A stretch of 64,000 nt of DNA from Candidatus Gastranaerophilales bacterium (GCA_944324315.1 CALUVW010000001.1:1-64000), one strand, 5' to 3'. Shown: positions 1-8,282, counted from the first letter of the stretch. Notes: generated by a model not told the origin, from the sequence alone. A program made the numbers and translations.

Positions 1-278
1 ATTTCTTTAGGGAGTTCTGCTTTCCCTTTTGTTTTTCCTAACAAATCATACATTGCATTCTTTAACATATCCAATATAGGCCGTTCCTCTTCTTTTACTC
101 CTTTAACGGATATTTTATTTATTCTATCCAGATACGTTTTATTAGTTCGTGAAATTACTTGTGAAACAGTTTGTGCTGAATGCAAAATAGTATTACTTGC
201 ATTGCTATTTTGGGTTACAGATGATAAATGTTTAACAACAGTTTTCCCAACATTTAATATAGAATCTATTCTTACCAT
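1..278 (-). CDS. Unrecognised protein, 5' part only (runs off left edge)
   Basis: An open frame reads leftward from an ATG at 276-278 to the window edge without a stop, giving at least 92 residues that begin MVRIDSILNVGK. Purine-rich SD-like GGGG runs lie just upstream of the ATG. The visible part is hydrophilic, rich in Ser, Thr, Asn and Lys, probably helical, with no signal peptide or domain I recognise. The C-terminal part is outside the window, so no function is offered. Confidence 0.6.
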   Translation of the reverse strand, partial: MVRIDSILNVGKTVVKHLSSVTQNSNASNTILHSAQTVSQVISRTNKTYLDRINKISVKGVKEEERPILDMLKNAMYDLLGKTKGKAELPKE

Positions 279-419
279 AAATCTATTTCCCCTATTTTCC
301 CCTGATATTTATATAAAGTAAGTTATTAGAAATAAATTGACTATTTGTTACAAAAAATTAAAGATGGCGAAAAAAATCAAAATATATGTAAAATAAAATC
401 AAACCATGTGTCTTTTTAC

Positions 420-535
420 AGCCTTGTCCGGTTCGAGCGCGAACGAGCTGAGGGCGAAGGTTTGACGTCAAAATGCACAGGCATAGCTGACGTCAACCGT
501 AGACCCGTTAAATGCGAGTTCCCACCCTCTACGAA
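420..535. other. GC-richer patch with inverted repeats, possible structured RNA; no convincing gene
   Basis: The gap 279-617 holds no gene I accept. Inside it, about 420-535 is distinctly more GC-rich than its surroundings. It has a small hairpin (GTTCG-AGCG-CGAAC at 431-444) and two copies of the palindrome TGACGTCA (463-470 and 488-495) separated by 17 bases. A 71-codon plus-strand frame (345-560) crosses it, but it has no ribosome binding site and an odd Arg/Glu-rich composition, so I treat it as a by-product of the patch. A non-coding RNA or a mobile-element remnant are both possible. Confidence 0.3.
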
Positions 536-539
536 TTAT

Positions 540-568
540 AAATGGGATTACAAAAAGTAATCCCATTT
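540..568. terminator. Bidirectional hairpin terminator
   Basis: A perfect 12-bp stem (AAATGGGATTAC / GTAATCCCATTT) closes a 5-base A loop. It lies downstream of the minus-strand NifX-like gene ending at 618 and probably ends that transcript. Confidence 0.6.
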
Positions 569-617
569 ATATTATTGAGCCAAATTCAATTTATTTAAAA
601 ATATAATAGACTACGAA

Positions 618-1013
618 TTATTTTCCGTGGTGGCAGTGATGATGTTCATGATTATGCCCATGACAATGACTATGTTCACCGCCACAAGAATTTTCTCCTG
701 TTGTCAATGTTGAATCCAGATATGATTTTATTACTTCTGTTACCGGAAGCTCTGGACAACCGGTTACAACCTTCACTCCGTTTTGATTAAATATCGCAAG
801 AGGACGTCCGCCCATACCTCCTGCAAGAATAATATTTGCCCCCTGTTCTGATAGCCAGCTCGCACTCTGACAGCTTATACCATCATCTGGTATTCTACTT
901 TCCATATTTAAAATTTCTTTCGTTTCAGGGTTTACTTCTGCAAATGTAAATGATTCACAATGTCCAAAGTGCGAACATAATTTTCCGGCTTCCGTTGGAA
1001 CAGCTATTTTCAT
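618..1013 (-). CDS. NifX/NifB-type dinitrogenase iron-molybdenum cofactor family protein, His-rich tail
   Basis: This 131-residue protein begins MKIAVPTEAGKLCSHFGHC, the usual opening of the NifX/NifB C-terminal (DiNase) fold, which binds Fe-S or metal clusters. The later GCPELPVTEVI stretch also fits. The last ~20 residues are almost entirely His, Cys and Gly, a likely metal-binding tail. The start was chosen because AAAGGAGG sits 8 bases before the ATG. The same frame stays open another 83 codons upstream to an ATG at 1260-1262, described separately. No nif genes are nearby; stand-alone family members are common in anaerobes and are probably general Fe/Mo or redox proteins. It lies in the same direction as the cupin and hcp genes but has its own promoter. 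Confidence 0.75.
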   Translation of the reverse strand: MKIAVPTEAGKLCSHFGHCESFTFAEVNPETKEILNMESRIPDDGISCQSASWLSEQGANIILAGGMGGRPLAIFNQNGVKVVTGCPELPVTEVIKSYLDSTLTTGENSCGGEHSHCHGHNHEHHHCHHGK

Positions 1014-1262
1014 AATTTTTCCTCCTTTAAATTTATCAATATTTGATTGTAATAAAATTGCACTTTCTAACGCCTCGGTTTCAGTTATATTGTGAGAACT
1101 TGCATAATTTCTTAAAATATTTAATATATTCTCATTAATTCTGCGATTATACGGCACTTTTTTAATACAGGTACGTTTGCGGCCTGCATTACACCGTTTA
1201 CCGCCCCAATTACGACTTTGACAACCATTATGCAAATTCTTTTCAAAAAAATTATCAGGCAT
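1014..1262 (-). other. In-frame upstream extension of the NifX-like gene (83 codons), possible leaderless start
   Basis: The NifX frame continues without a stop to an ATG at 1260-1262. The extra residues are basic and Cys-containing (segment CQSRNWGGKRCNAGRKRTC), followed by a helical stretch ending in DKFKGGKI. The strong SD of the internal start lies within this reading frame. A promoter places the predicted transcription start at about the upstream ATG, so the choices are a longer leaderless protein, a 5' leader, or both products. The helical part vaguely recalls small ribbon-helix-helix regulators, but I cannot support that assignment. Confidence 0.35.
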
Positions 1263-1268
1263 ATTTAA

Positions 1269-1297
1269 AGTATAAATATTATTCTTGATTTTGTCAA
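1269..1297 (-). promoter_or_regulatory. Sigma70 promoter of the NifX-like gene
   Basis: On the minus strand TTGACA (1297-1292) and TATACT (1274-1269) are separated by exactly 17 bases. The -10 box ends 6 bases before the ATG at 1262, so transcription would begin at or next to that ATG. Confidence 0.65.
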
Positions 1298-1313
1298 TAC
1301 ATTTTCAAAATAT

Positions 1314-1619
1314 TTATATTTTTATTATGAAAAATTTGCTGTCTTTTAAAGCCAAAACCTTGTGTTCCGTATCTTTTTTAAACATCAAAATTTCACCCTT
1401 ATCAACTTTGAATTTTTCTGCATCAAAGTGGAGTTCAATTTCTCCGTCAAGAACATATACAGCTGCATCGCAGATTGATGTGTGTGTATCAATAATTTCA
1501 TTTTTTTTGATTGCAATAACTGATAAATTACTGTCATTATTTTGCATCAAAATTTCACGTTTAAATTTTTCATCACCTAAATCAACAATATCTTTTGCTT
1601 TCAATACATTATAAAACAT
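1314..1619 (-). CDS. Small cupin-domain protein
   Basis: A 101-residue single-domain cupin: the segments DTHTSICDAAVYVLDGEIEL and KVDKGEILMFKKDTEHKV give the two cupin motifs, although the usual metal His in motif 1 is only partly represented. AAAAGGAGG precedes the ATG closely. It follows hcp by 14 bases and is probably co-transcribed with it, which suggests a sensor or small-molecule-binding role alongside nitrosative or redox stress. Cupins of this size are functionally diverse and no substrate can be named. Confidence 0.7.
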   Translation of the reverse strand: MFYNVLKAKDIVDLGDEKFKREILMQNNDSNLSVIAIKKNEIIDTHTSICDAAVYVLDGEIELHFDAEKFKVDKGEILMFKKDTEHKVLALKDSKFFIIKI

Positions 1620-1633
1620 TTTTCCTCCTTTTA

Positions 1634-3166
1634 TTATTTACAAATTTCTTTTAAATCTTGTTCGGGTGTCGTGATTGGTTTAATTTTGAATTTTTCAACA
1701 AGAAAATTTAGAATATTGGGCGATACAAATGCCGGTAATGTTGGTCCTAATCTGATATTTTCAATTCCAAGATATAATAGTGTCAACAAAATACACACTG
1801 CTTTTTGTTCATACCATGATAAAACAAGTGTCAAAGGCAATTCATTAACACTACAATTAAATACTTTTGAAAGTTCAACCGCTACTTTTATAGCTGAGTA
1901 GGTATCATTACACTGCCCCATATCTAAAAGTCTTGGGATACCGTCTATTTCGCCTAAATCCATGTCGTTAAAACGAAATTTCCCGCAAGCGAGAGTCAAA
2001 ATAAGTGTATCAGATGGTGTTTTTTCGACAAACTCAGTATAATAATTTCTTCCTGGCCTAGCACCATCGCAACCTCCAACAAGAAATATATGTTTTACTT
2101 TTCCTGACTTAACTGCATCGACAATTTTATCGGCAACAGATAATACCGTATGATGTCCGTAACCTGTAGTTAAAACATCTCCACCGTTAATTCCCGTCAT
2201 TTGATGTAATTCTGTATAGCCTCCAAGTTCTAATGCTTTATTTATTACCGGAGTAAAATCTTTGTTTTTGTCTATATGAACAATATCAGGATACTGAACA
2301 ACAGAAGTGGTAAATATTCTATCAGCATAGTTCTCCTTTACAGGCATTATACAATTTGTGGTAAATAATACAGGTGCCGGAATATTTTCAAATTCTTTCT
2401 GTTGATTTTGCCATGCGGTTCCAAAATTTCCTTTAAGATGCGAATATTTTTTCAATTCCGGATAGGCATGGCATGGAAGCATTTCACCATGAGTATAAAT
2501 ATTTATGCCTTTGTCCTTAGTTTGCTCCAACAATAATTCCAAATCATACAAATCATGTCCTGACACTACAATGAAAGGTCCTGCTTCAATATTTGTACTC
2601 ACTTTTGTCGGAACAGGATTTCCGTAAGTTTCAGTATTAGCCGTGTCCAGAAGCTCCATACATTTTAAATTTATTTCTCCGGTTTTCAGAACAAGAGCTG
2701 TAAGTTCTTCGGTAGACAAGTTCATTGAAATTTTTTGCAATACTTCATAAAAGAAATTATCAACATCTTTATCTTTGTAACCCAAAACTCTTGCATGATG
2801 AGCGTAAGCTGCCATACCTTTTAAGCCAAAAAGAATTAAAGATTTTAGACTTCTTATATCTTCATTTTCATTCCAAATAGTTTGAACATCAAACTCATTA
2901 CTACAATTCACTGAATTATTAACCTCTTCTATTAAAAGTTCTATAGAGGCATTATCAAAATTTACATTTGTCACTGTTGTAAAAAGTCCGTCTATCAATA
3001 ATTCAGTATATCTATCATTGCTCTCTCCACAATTTGCCAATTTTATAAGTGAATTTATCAATTCATCTTGAAGATTGGCGGTATCTTCCTTTTTGCCACA
3101 CACCCCATGGCTTGTACAACCTTTACCTAGTGAGGTTTGTTCACACTGAAAACAAAACATTGTCAT
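1634..3166 (-). CDS. hcp: Hybrid cluster protein (hydroxylamine reductase)
   Basis: The 510-residue protein starts with cysteines at 5, 8, 17 and 23 (CX2CX8CX5C), the spacing of the Hcp form found in strict anaerobes. It has the conserved C-terminal segments ACGKFRFND and DMGQCNDTYSA that supply hybrid-cluster ligands. The family reduces hydroxylamine and nitric oxide in the cytoplasm and is linked to protein S-nitrosylation; the physiological reaction here is inferred. GGAG lies before the ATG. It leads a minus-strand group with the cupin gene. A symmetrical site at 3185-3203 just upstream of the start is a candidate operator. Length is close to the family norm. Confidence 0.93.
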   Translation of the reverse strand: MTMFCFQCEQTSLGKGCTSHGVCGKKEDTANLQDELINSLIKLANCGESNDRYTELLIDGLFTTVTNVNFDNASIELLIEEVNNSVNCSNEFDVQTIWNENEDIRSLKSLILFGLKGMAAYAHHARVLGYKDKDVDNFFYEVLQKISMNLSTEELTALVLKTGEINLKCMELLDTANTETYGNPVPTKVSTNIEAGPFIVVSGHDLYDLELLLEQTKDKGINIYTHGEMLPCHAYPELKKYSHLKGNFGTAWQNQQKEFENIPAPVLFTTNCIMPVKENYADRIFTTSVVQYPDIVHIDKNKDFTPVINKALELGGYTELHQMTGINGGDVLTTGYGHHTVLSVADKIVDAVKSGKVKHIFLVGGCDGARPGRNYYTEFVEKTPSDTLILTLACGKFRFNDMDLGEIDGIPRLLDMGQCNDTYSAIKVAVELSKVFNCSVNELPLTLVLSWYEQKAVCILLTLLYLGIENIRLGPTLPAFVSPNILNFLVEKFKIKPITTPEQDLKEICK

Positions 3167-3184
3167 AATAATATTTTCTCCATA

Positions 3185-3203
3185 TTAACTTCTTTTAAGT
3201 TAA
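3185..3203. promoter_or_regulatory. Candidate operator upstream of hcp
   Basis: The inverted repeat TTAACTT-N5-AAGTTAA is perfect over 7 bp and lies 18-37 bases upstream of the hcp start codon. Crp/Fnr-type regulators of hcp genes bind symmetrical sites in this position in other bacteria, but this sequence does not match a canonical FNR box and no regulator gene is adjacent. Confidence 0.4.
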
Positions 3204-3289
3204 TACAGAAAAAACAAAATAACATTATTCTTTAAGTCGTTAAAAGCATAATTTATTAATTTTAAACTAAGACTTTAAATTTTTATAAT

Positions 3290-3361
3290 CGGCGGCAACG
3301 GGAATTGAACCCGTGTCAACAGAATGAGAATCTGCTATCCTAACCCCTAGACGATGCCGCT
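3290..3361 (-). tRNA. tRNA-Glu (anticodon CTC)
   Basis: The minus strand folds as a tRNA: the D-arm begins GTCTAGGGGTTAGG, the anticodon arm is GCAGA-TTCTCAT-TCTGT with CTC at positions 34-36, and the T-arm is ACGGG-TTCAATT-CCCGT. The acceptor stem pairs from position 2 to 7, but position 1 is A opposite C72. CCA is not encoded, consistent with the CCA-adding enzyme at 17.1-18.3 kb. Confidence 0.9.
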
Positions 3362-3414
3362 AAGTAACTTTATTCTAGCACCGAATATTTTTTTGTTCAA
3401 GTACGCTTAATAAG

Positions 3415-4131
3415 TTATCGTTCGCAATTTTTCGGCAACTCTAAATCTTCGCACAATATAAGTGTAACAACTTCTCCTGCTTTTGCATGGTATTTTAGAC
3501 CGGGTGTAATTAAACCTGTTATCAAACCTACAGTTGTACCGACAGGGATACCTATTGCATACCCTACACCAAGCTTTGCAGGATTTGGGATGAATGCAAA
3601 GCCGGTACCTGCACCGGCACCTACTATCCCGAGGCCTAATGTATAAGCTGTCAATTTCCCCGCAGTATTCCATGGACCTTCTTTTAAAGAACCGTCCTTT
3701 GTCAAAGGTTTAGCTGACATTTTAAACGCAGATCCGTCAGGAAAAACAAGACATTCAAAATTCAAATAAACACGGGCATTTTTATTGGGCACCCGCTGCT
3801 TATCTATTCGGATAACCGTTGCAACAACTTTTGAGCCTGCAGGGATTAGTAAAGTTCCCTCCTGTGTGTAAATCGCATCGGGGACATCAAAATTCACTCT
3901 GTCGCCCGCTTTGGCACAATCTGACCAGAATTTACACGAAAATGCTACCTTAAAGGCGTTTCCTTTACATATTATATTTCTCAAATTTGTAATCGTAACC
4001 ATATTTGATAGTGCTCCTTTTTCACAGAACATGTGTTCACGTCCAACAACCTGCTCATCACAAACACAATCCTGTGCACCACAAGATATTCCAAACATTA
4101 TTACAAATAACAAAATAAGTAATTTTCTCAT
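3415..4131 (-). CDS. Secreted or membrane-anchored protein of unknown function
   Basis: Taken from the ATG at 4129-4131 the product has 238 residues, with an N-terminal signal-like segment (MRKLLILLFVIMFGIS) followed by a Cys-rich stretch (CGAQDCVCDEQ). A lipoprotein is possible but the lipobox is weak. The middle has beta-rich character (LLIPAGSKVVATVIRID), and a long Gly-rich hydrophobic segment follows at about residues 170-220. The frame extends 31 codons further upstream, but that adds sequence before an obvious signal peptide. TATATA sits 6 bases before the ATG and no SD is visible, so the message may be leaderless. I recognise no named family. Confidence 0.65.
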   Translation of the reverse strand: MRKLLILLFVIMFGISCGAQDCVCDEQVVGREHMFCEKGALSNMVTITNLRNIICKGNAFKVAFSCKFWSDCAKAGDRVNFDVPDAIYTQEGTLLIPAGSKVVATVIRIDKQRVPNKNARVYLNFECLVFPDGSAFKMSAKPLTKDGSLKEGPWNTAGKLTAYTLGLGIVGAGAGTGFAFIPNPAKLGVGYAIGIPVGTTVGLITGLITPGLKYHAKAGEVVTLILCEDLELPKNCER

Positions 4132-4264
4132 AACAAATATATAATTTGATAATTTATAAAAAATTTCTATTACCTTACATGACAGAAATCTGCTTTGTAA
4201 AAGTATCCCGATAGGCAATTTCAAAATTAATATTTTATCAGATTATTACAAAAAAGGAGGAATT

Positions 4265-5224
4265 ATGACCAAACCAAATTTAGATAATATTACACAGGCT
4301 TTTATAGACGAAATTGAAAACAGAGGCGGCAAACCGTTATATGATATTACACCTGATGAAGCCAGACATTTTTTATACAATTTACAACAGGAATTTCATT
4401 CAAATATTGAGGCTTATACAGAAAATATCACTATTTTCAGTACAACAGCAGGTGATATAAGTGTAAGATTAATACGCCCTGAAAATCATATAGACGAAAA
4501 GCTGCCTGTAATAATTTACTGCCATGGCGGCGGATGGGTTATGGGAGATGCTGACACCTATGATATGACAATCAGAACAATAGCAAACCATACAAAATCA
4601 GTTGTTGCATTTATAAATTATCCACGTTCTCCGGAATTTCAATATCCTGATGCATTAAATCAGATTTCGGCAACAATAAAACATTTCGCAGAAAATGGCA
4701 GTGATTATAATATTGATACACAACGAATTGCAATTGCCGGAGACAGTGCAGGCGGTAATATGGCAGCTGCTGCAGCAATTAAAAGTCAAAAAGAAGGTGG
4801 TATAAAATTATGTTTTCAGGCATTGATATATCCCGTAACCGATTCTGATATGAATACCGATTCTTATAAGGAGTATAAAGATGGACCGTGGCTTAGTAAA
4901 AAAGCTATGGAATATTTTTGGAATTCTTATATACCTGACAAAAATAAACGAAAAGATATTTTGGCATCGCCTTTAAAAGCAGAAATTGAAGATTTATGCG
5001 GCCTTCCTCCGACTTTAATCATCACTGCTGAAAATGATGTCTTGAGAGATGAGGGAGAAGCTTATGCAAGAAAACTGATAGAAGCAGGCGTTGATACTGC
5101 ATGTGTAAGAGTTAATAATACATGTCATGATTTTATATTATTAAATGCATTGAGAGAAAGTATGGCAACAAAAGCAGGATATAAAATCCTTTGTAAGTTT
5201 CTAAAACATGCTCTATATAAATAA
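4265..5224 (+). CDS. Alpha/beta-hydrolase, hormone-sensitive-lipase-like acetyl esterase
   Basis: The 319-residue protein has the HSL-family oxyanion motif HGGGW near residue 90 and the nucleophile motif GDSAGGN near 160. The acid follows in AENDVLRDEGE and the His in CHDFIL. It should hydrolyse short acyl esters in the cytoplasm (no signal peptide); the substrate is unknown. AAAAAGGAGG precedes the ATG. It faces the minus-strand genes on both sides, so it is probably monocistronic, and a hairpin directly after its stop serves as terminator. Confidence 0.88.
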   Translation: MTKPNLDNITQAFIDEIENRGGKPLYDITPDEARHFLYNLQQEFHSNIEAYTENITIFSTTAGDISVRLIRPENHIDEKLPVIIYCHGGGWVMGDADTYDMTIRTIANHTKSVVAFINYPRSPEFQYPDALNQISATIKHFAENGSDYNIDTQRIAIAGDSAGGNMAAAAAIKSQKEGGIKLCFQALIYPVTDSDMNTDSYKEYKDGPWLSKKAMEYFWNSYIPDKNKRKDILASPLKAEIEDLCGLPPTLIITAENDVLRDEGEAYARKLIEAGVDTACVRVNNTCHDFILLNALRESMATKAGYKILCKFLKHALYK

Positions 5225-5245
5225 AAGAGGGATTTTATCCCTCTT
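5225..5245. terminator. Bidirectional hairpin between convergent genes
   Basis: AAGAGGGAT-TTT-ATCCCTCTT is a perfect 9-bp stem between the stop of the esterase and the end of the alcohol dehydrogenase gene, so it can serve both transcripts. Confidence 0.75.
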
Positions 5246-6293
5246 ATTTATATGTTATTGCTACTTTTAAACAGTCATCAGTTTTTTTCTTAAAAACATC
5301 ATAAGCATCCTTAATATATTCAAAAGGAAATTTATGCGTTATAAGGAAATTTGTGGAAATTTTACCATCACTGATTAATTGTACAAGTTCTTTACAGTGA
5401 TTTGCATCAACACCGCCTGTTTTGAAAATCAGATTTTTTCCATACATTTCAGGCAAAGGAAGGATTTGATTTTTTTCATACATTGCAACAATTGCAACTA
5501 TTGCATTAGGACGTGCAATTTTATATGCAAGTTCAAATGTATTTTCACCTCCGGCTGCTTCTATTACGGAATCTGCTCCACGGCCTTTGGTATATTGTTT
5601 GATTTCTTCTTCCAAATTAATCTTATCCGGATTTAAAAACACATCTGCTATATTTTCCTTTTTTGCAATCCCAAGTCTTTTATCATCAACATCTATTGCT
5701 ATAACTTTTGAAGCACCCAATAGTTTTGCACTCATCATAGCACAAAGCCCAACAGGACCTGCACCAATCACTGCAACAACATCACCTGCCTTAATCTGGC
5801 AAAGTTCAGCGCCCCAATATCCGCTTGACAGAATATCACCTACAAATAATGCGTCCTCATAACTCACGTTGTCAGGGAGTTTTGTTAAACCGTTATCTGC
5901 ATAAGGGACTCTTACATATTCTGCCTGACAACCATCTATCGTACAGCCGATTTTCCACCCGCCTTTTTCACAGTTATTTACAAAACCGCGTCTGCAAAAA
6001 AAACATTCTCCGCAAAAAGTTTCGACATTAACAGATACCCTGTCGCCTTTTTTAAAATTCTTTACACTTTTTCCGACTTCAGCAACCTCGCCTGTAAATT
6101 CATGCCCCAAAATAGTTCCAGGCACAGCTTTGGGAACAAAACCACTTATTATATGCAAATCACTTGTACATATTGACGACATTTTCACTTTAATAATTGC
6201 ATCTTTGTCATCTTTAATCACAGGGATTTCTTTTTTAAGAAACGACGTACTTCCATCTTTATGCCATATAAAACCTTTCATTAAATCACTCAT
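5244..6293 (-). CDS. Zinc-dependent medium-chain alcohol dehydrogenase
   Basis: This 349-residue MDR-family enzyme has the catalytic-zinc residues in CTSDLHI and GHEFTGE. The four-cysteine structural zinc loop (CGECFFCRRGFVNNC) and the NAD(P) motif GAGPVGLCA are present. It should oxidise or reduce a small alcohol/ketone or a sugar alcohol; the closest relatives are threonine- or sorbitol-dehydrogenase-like, but specificity cannot be read. AGGAGGG lies 7-8 bases before the ATG. It is alone between two hairpin terminators. Confidence 0.88.
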   Translation of the reverse strand: MSDLMKGFIWHKDGSTSFLKKEIPVIKDDKDAIIKVKMSSICTSDLHIISGFVPKAVPGTILGHEFTGEVAEVGKSVKNFKKGDRVSVNVETFCGECFFCRRGFVNNCEKGGWKIGCTIDGCQAEYVRVPYADNGLTKLPDNVSYEDALFVGDILSSGYWGAELCQIKAGDVVAVIGAGPVGLCAMMSAKLLGASKVIAIDVDDKRLGIAKKENIADVFLNPDKINLEEEIKQYTKGRGADSVIEAAGGENTFELAYKIARPNAIVAIVAMYEKNQILPLPEMYGKNLIFKTGGVDANHCKELVQLISDGKISTNFLITHKFPFEYIKDAYDVFKKKTDDCLKVAITYK

Positions 6294-6325
6294 ACATAAC
6301 CCTCCTGCTGACTTTTATTATACAA

Positions 6326-6352
6326 TAAAAAAGCTCCTTTAAAGGAGCTTTT
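6326..6352. terminator. Intrinsic terminator after the YvlD-like gene
   Basis: AAAAAGCTCCTTT-AAAGGAGCTTTTT forms a near-perfect stem with A and T runs on either side, just past the stop at 6354 in the minus direction. Confidence 0.8.
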
Positions 6353-6353
6353 T

Positions 6354-6701
6354 TTAATCAGGGTTATTCAGTGTAACCATATTTATAATCAAGCCAAGGA
6401 ATGAGAGAACAACTGATCCTAAAAATGCGGCAATAAAACCGTCAACTTCTATACCTGGAGCTAAATATCCCGCAAGCATAAACAGCAAAGCATTAATTAT
6501 AAGCCCGAAAATACCGAGAGTTAAAATATTTATAGGCAATGTAATAAATACAATAAGCGGTCGTATAAAAATATTTATAAGTGCTATAATCACCGTTACA
6601 AGCATTGCACTTTGAAAATTTTGTACCTCAATACCCGGTACAAGCCATGCTACAAATATTATTGCTATTGCAAACAATATCCATCTTAATAATAAAATCA
6701 T
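6354..6701 (-). CDS. YvlD/DUF360-type membrane protein (phage holin 4 superfamily)
   Basis: The 115-residue protein has four hydrophobic helices in the arrangement of the YvlD (Phage_holin_4_2) family, including the typical PLIVFITLPINILTLG turn and paired PGIEV motifs after helices 1 and 3. It is an inner-membrane protein of unknown role; the family name does not imply lysis. The start at 6701 was chosen because AAGGAA lies upstream; the frame extends 18 residues further but without an RBS. Confidence 0.8.
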   Translation of the reverse strand: MILLLRWILFAIAIIFVAWLVPGIEVQNFQSAMLVTVIIALINIFIRPLIVFITLPINILTLGIFGLIINALLFMLAGYLAPGIEVDGFIAAFLGSVVLSFLGLIINMVTLNNPD

Positions 6702-6778
6702 ATATAAGTTCCTTTCTTTTTTATATATTCTAAAATTTTCTGTAAAACTTTTCATTACCGTATCGTCTTAGATTTCAC

Positions 6779-6807
6779 TTGCGAATATAACACTTTAGTT
6801 GTATAAT
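6779..6807 (+). promoter_or_regulatory. Sigma70-type promoter of the 114-residue ORF
   Basis: TTGCGA (6779-6784), a 17-base spacer and TATAAT (6802-6807) precede the gene at 6842 and give a short leader containing its SD. Confidence 0.6.
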
Positions 6808-6841
6808 ACTCTGGTAATAAAAAATAAAAAGGAGATTTTTA

Positions 6842-7186
6842 ATGAGAGACAATATTTTAATTGTTCTGGCAGTTTTGATACTAGCAACAATGTGGTTCCA
6901 AATATCAACTCAAAATACCAAATACAGATATGACGTTATTACAGGAAGTAACATGTTAACTATTTTAGTTGATAAAAAAACAGGGAATACATGGAGAAAT
7001 TGTATATGCGGAGACAAAACTCCTATACCTGGATGCTGGGAAAAAATGACTACTTTAAATGCGGAAGAATTTAACAAGCCAATCGGGGAAGTTAAAACCA
7101 GCAGAAAAATGGCTGCACTTCAAAAGAAAATGCAGAATAATGTTCAACAAATACCGCAGCAACAGGCTCCGCAAGAAACAAAATAA
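6842..7186 (+). CDS. Small membrane-anchored protein of unknown function
   Basis: The 114-residue product has one N-terminal transmembrane helix (about residues 4-20) and then a soluble domain. That domain contains VDKKTGNTWRNCICGDK and ends in a Gln/Pro-rich tail. AAAAAGGAG precedes the ATG. The KTGNTWR core recalls small periplasmic domains displayed by a single anchor, but I cannot name the family. It is monocistronic, with its own promoter and terminator. Confidence 0.65.
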   Translation: MRDNILIVLAVLILATMWFQISTQNTKYRYDVITGSNMLTILVDKKTGNTWRNCICGDKTPIPGCWEKMTTLNAEEFNKPIGEVKTSRKMAALQKKMQNNVQQIPQQQAPQETK

Positions 7187-7187
7187 A

Positions 7188-7222
7188 TAAAAAAGGAAGA
7201 TTTCAAAATCTTCCTTTTTTTT
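7188..7222. terminator. Bidirectional intrinsic terminator
   Basis: AAAAAAGGAAGATTT-CAA-AATCTTCCTTTTTT is a long stem with a T run, shared by the plus-strand ORF ending at 7186 and the parvulin gene ending at 7227. Confidence 0.8.
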
Positions 7223-7226
7223 ATTT

Positions 7227-7574
7227 CTATTTTTTATCAATCACTTTTATTAAATGCCACCCGAATTGTGTATAAACAGGATTTGACACTTCCCCAACAG
7301 GAGTATTAAATGCGGCTTTTTCAAATTCTCTGACCATCTGCCCGTGTCCGAAATATCCTAAATCTCCGCCATTTTTACCAGACGGACATAGAGAATACAT
7401 CCTTGCATAATCTTCAAAACTTCCGCCGTCGTCAATTGCTTTTTTAATCTGCTGAGCCTCTGCCGCCGTTTTAACAAGTATATGTTCGGCATGAACTGTT
7501 TCATATTCCTCGGCAAAAACTATACCTGTCAACATTACAACCATAATTAATAGTTTACAAATATTTTTAATCAT
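7227..7574 (-). CDS. Exported parvulin-type peptidyl-prolyl isomerase
   Basis: After a signal peptide (MIKNICKLLIMVVMLTGIVFA), about 94 residues form one rotamase domain. It has the family hallmarks HAEHILVKT, SLCPSGKNGGDLGYFG and FGWHLIKV. PpiC/PrsA/SurA-type domains catalyse cis-trans proline isomerisation and assist folding of exported proteins. The domain stands alone without a chaperone N-domain, like E. coli PpiC but exported. Confidence 0.9.
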   Translation of the reverse strand: MIKNICKLLIMVVMLTGIVFAEEYETVHAEHILVKTAAEAQQIKKAIDDGGSFEDYARMYSLCPSGKNGGDLGYFGHGQMVREFEKAAFNTPVGEVSNPVYTQFGWHLIKVIDKK

Positions 7575-7607
7575 AATTTAATCCTACCTCAACTTTATTA
7601 TTTTAAT

Positions 7608-8282
7608 CTATTGCACAGCCTTCTTAATCCTGTTGCGTCCGCAATTTTTAGCTTCATAAAGAGCTTTATCCGCATCATCGAACATTTGCTGCGGAGTTTC
7701 AAAAGAAGTGTTAGAGCTTACGCCGATACTCACGGTTATATGCAAATTTTGCCCTCTAAATATAAATTCATGAGATTCAATTGCAAAACGGATTCTTTCA
7801 AGAGGTACTCCAGCATTTTCATAACCCGTTTCGGTTAACAGAATAACAAATTCCTCTCCGCCGTAACGAAATATTAAATCTGTTCCCCTCAAAGATTCAT
7901 GCATTATATAAGCAATTTCTCTTAAAATGTAGTCCCCGCAAGAATGTCCGTATGTGTCATTAATCTTTTTAAAATAGTCAATATCAACAACGGCCAAACT
8001 TAATTCGCTATTATATCGTCTTGCTCTTGCAAATTCTCTCGAAAAATTATTTTCAAAATGCCTTCTGTTATAAAGCCTTGTTAACGGATCTGTTTCAGAC
8101 ATAACTTTTGTCTGGGTATACATAAAATTAATTTTATTTATAACATCAGTTTTATTATCATCCGGTATATCAAAACTTTCAATAATCTCCTGAATATTTT
8201 TCTGAATTTCATCTAAAACATCAGAAGGAATATTAAAATCCGAATTTGTAATATCTGTTTTTTCCATAACCTCTTTTATCAT
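7608..8282 (-). CDS. Diguanylate cyclase (GGDEF domain)
   Basis: The 224-residue protein has a short helical N-terminus and a GGDEF domain with active-site RYGGEEF. The inhibitory I-site RGTD lies five residues before it, so product feedback is expected. There is no transmembrane segment or recognisable sensory domain. It would make cyclic di-GMP from two GTP. It is divergent from the HD-domain gene at 8333. Confidence 0.92.
   Translation of the reverse strand: MIKEVMEKTDITNSDFNIPSDVLDEIQKNIQEIIESFDIPDDNKTDVINKINFMYTQTKVMSETDPLTRLYNRRHFENNFSREFARARRYNSELSLAVVDIDYFKKINDTYGHSCGDYILREIAYIMHESLRGTDLIFRYGGEEFVILLTETGYENAGVPLERIRFAIESHEFIFRGQNLHITVSIGVSSNTSFETPQQMFDDADKALYEAKNCGRNRIKKAVQ

Noticed and set aside
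345-560. 71-codon plus-strand ORF across the GC-rich patch
   Set aside because: No RBS, odd composition, ends inside a terminator hairpin; I describe the patch rather than call a gene.
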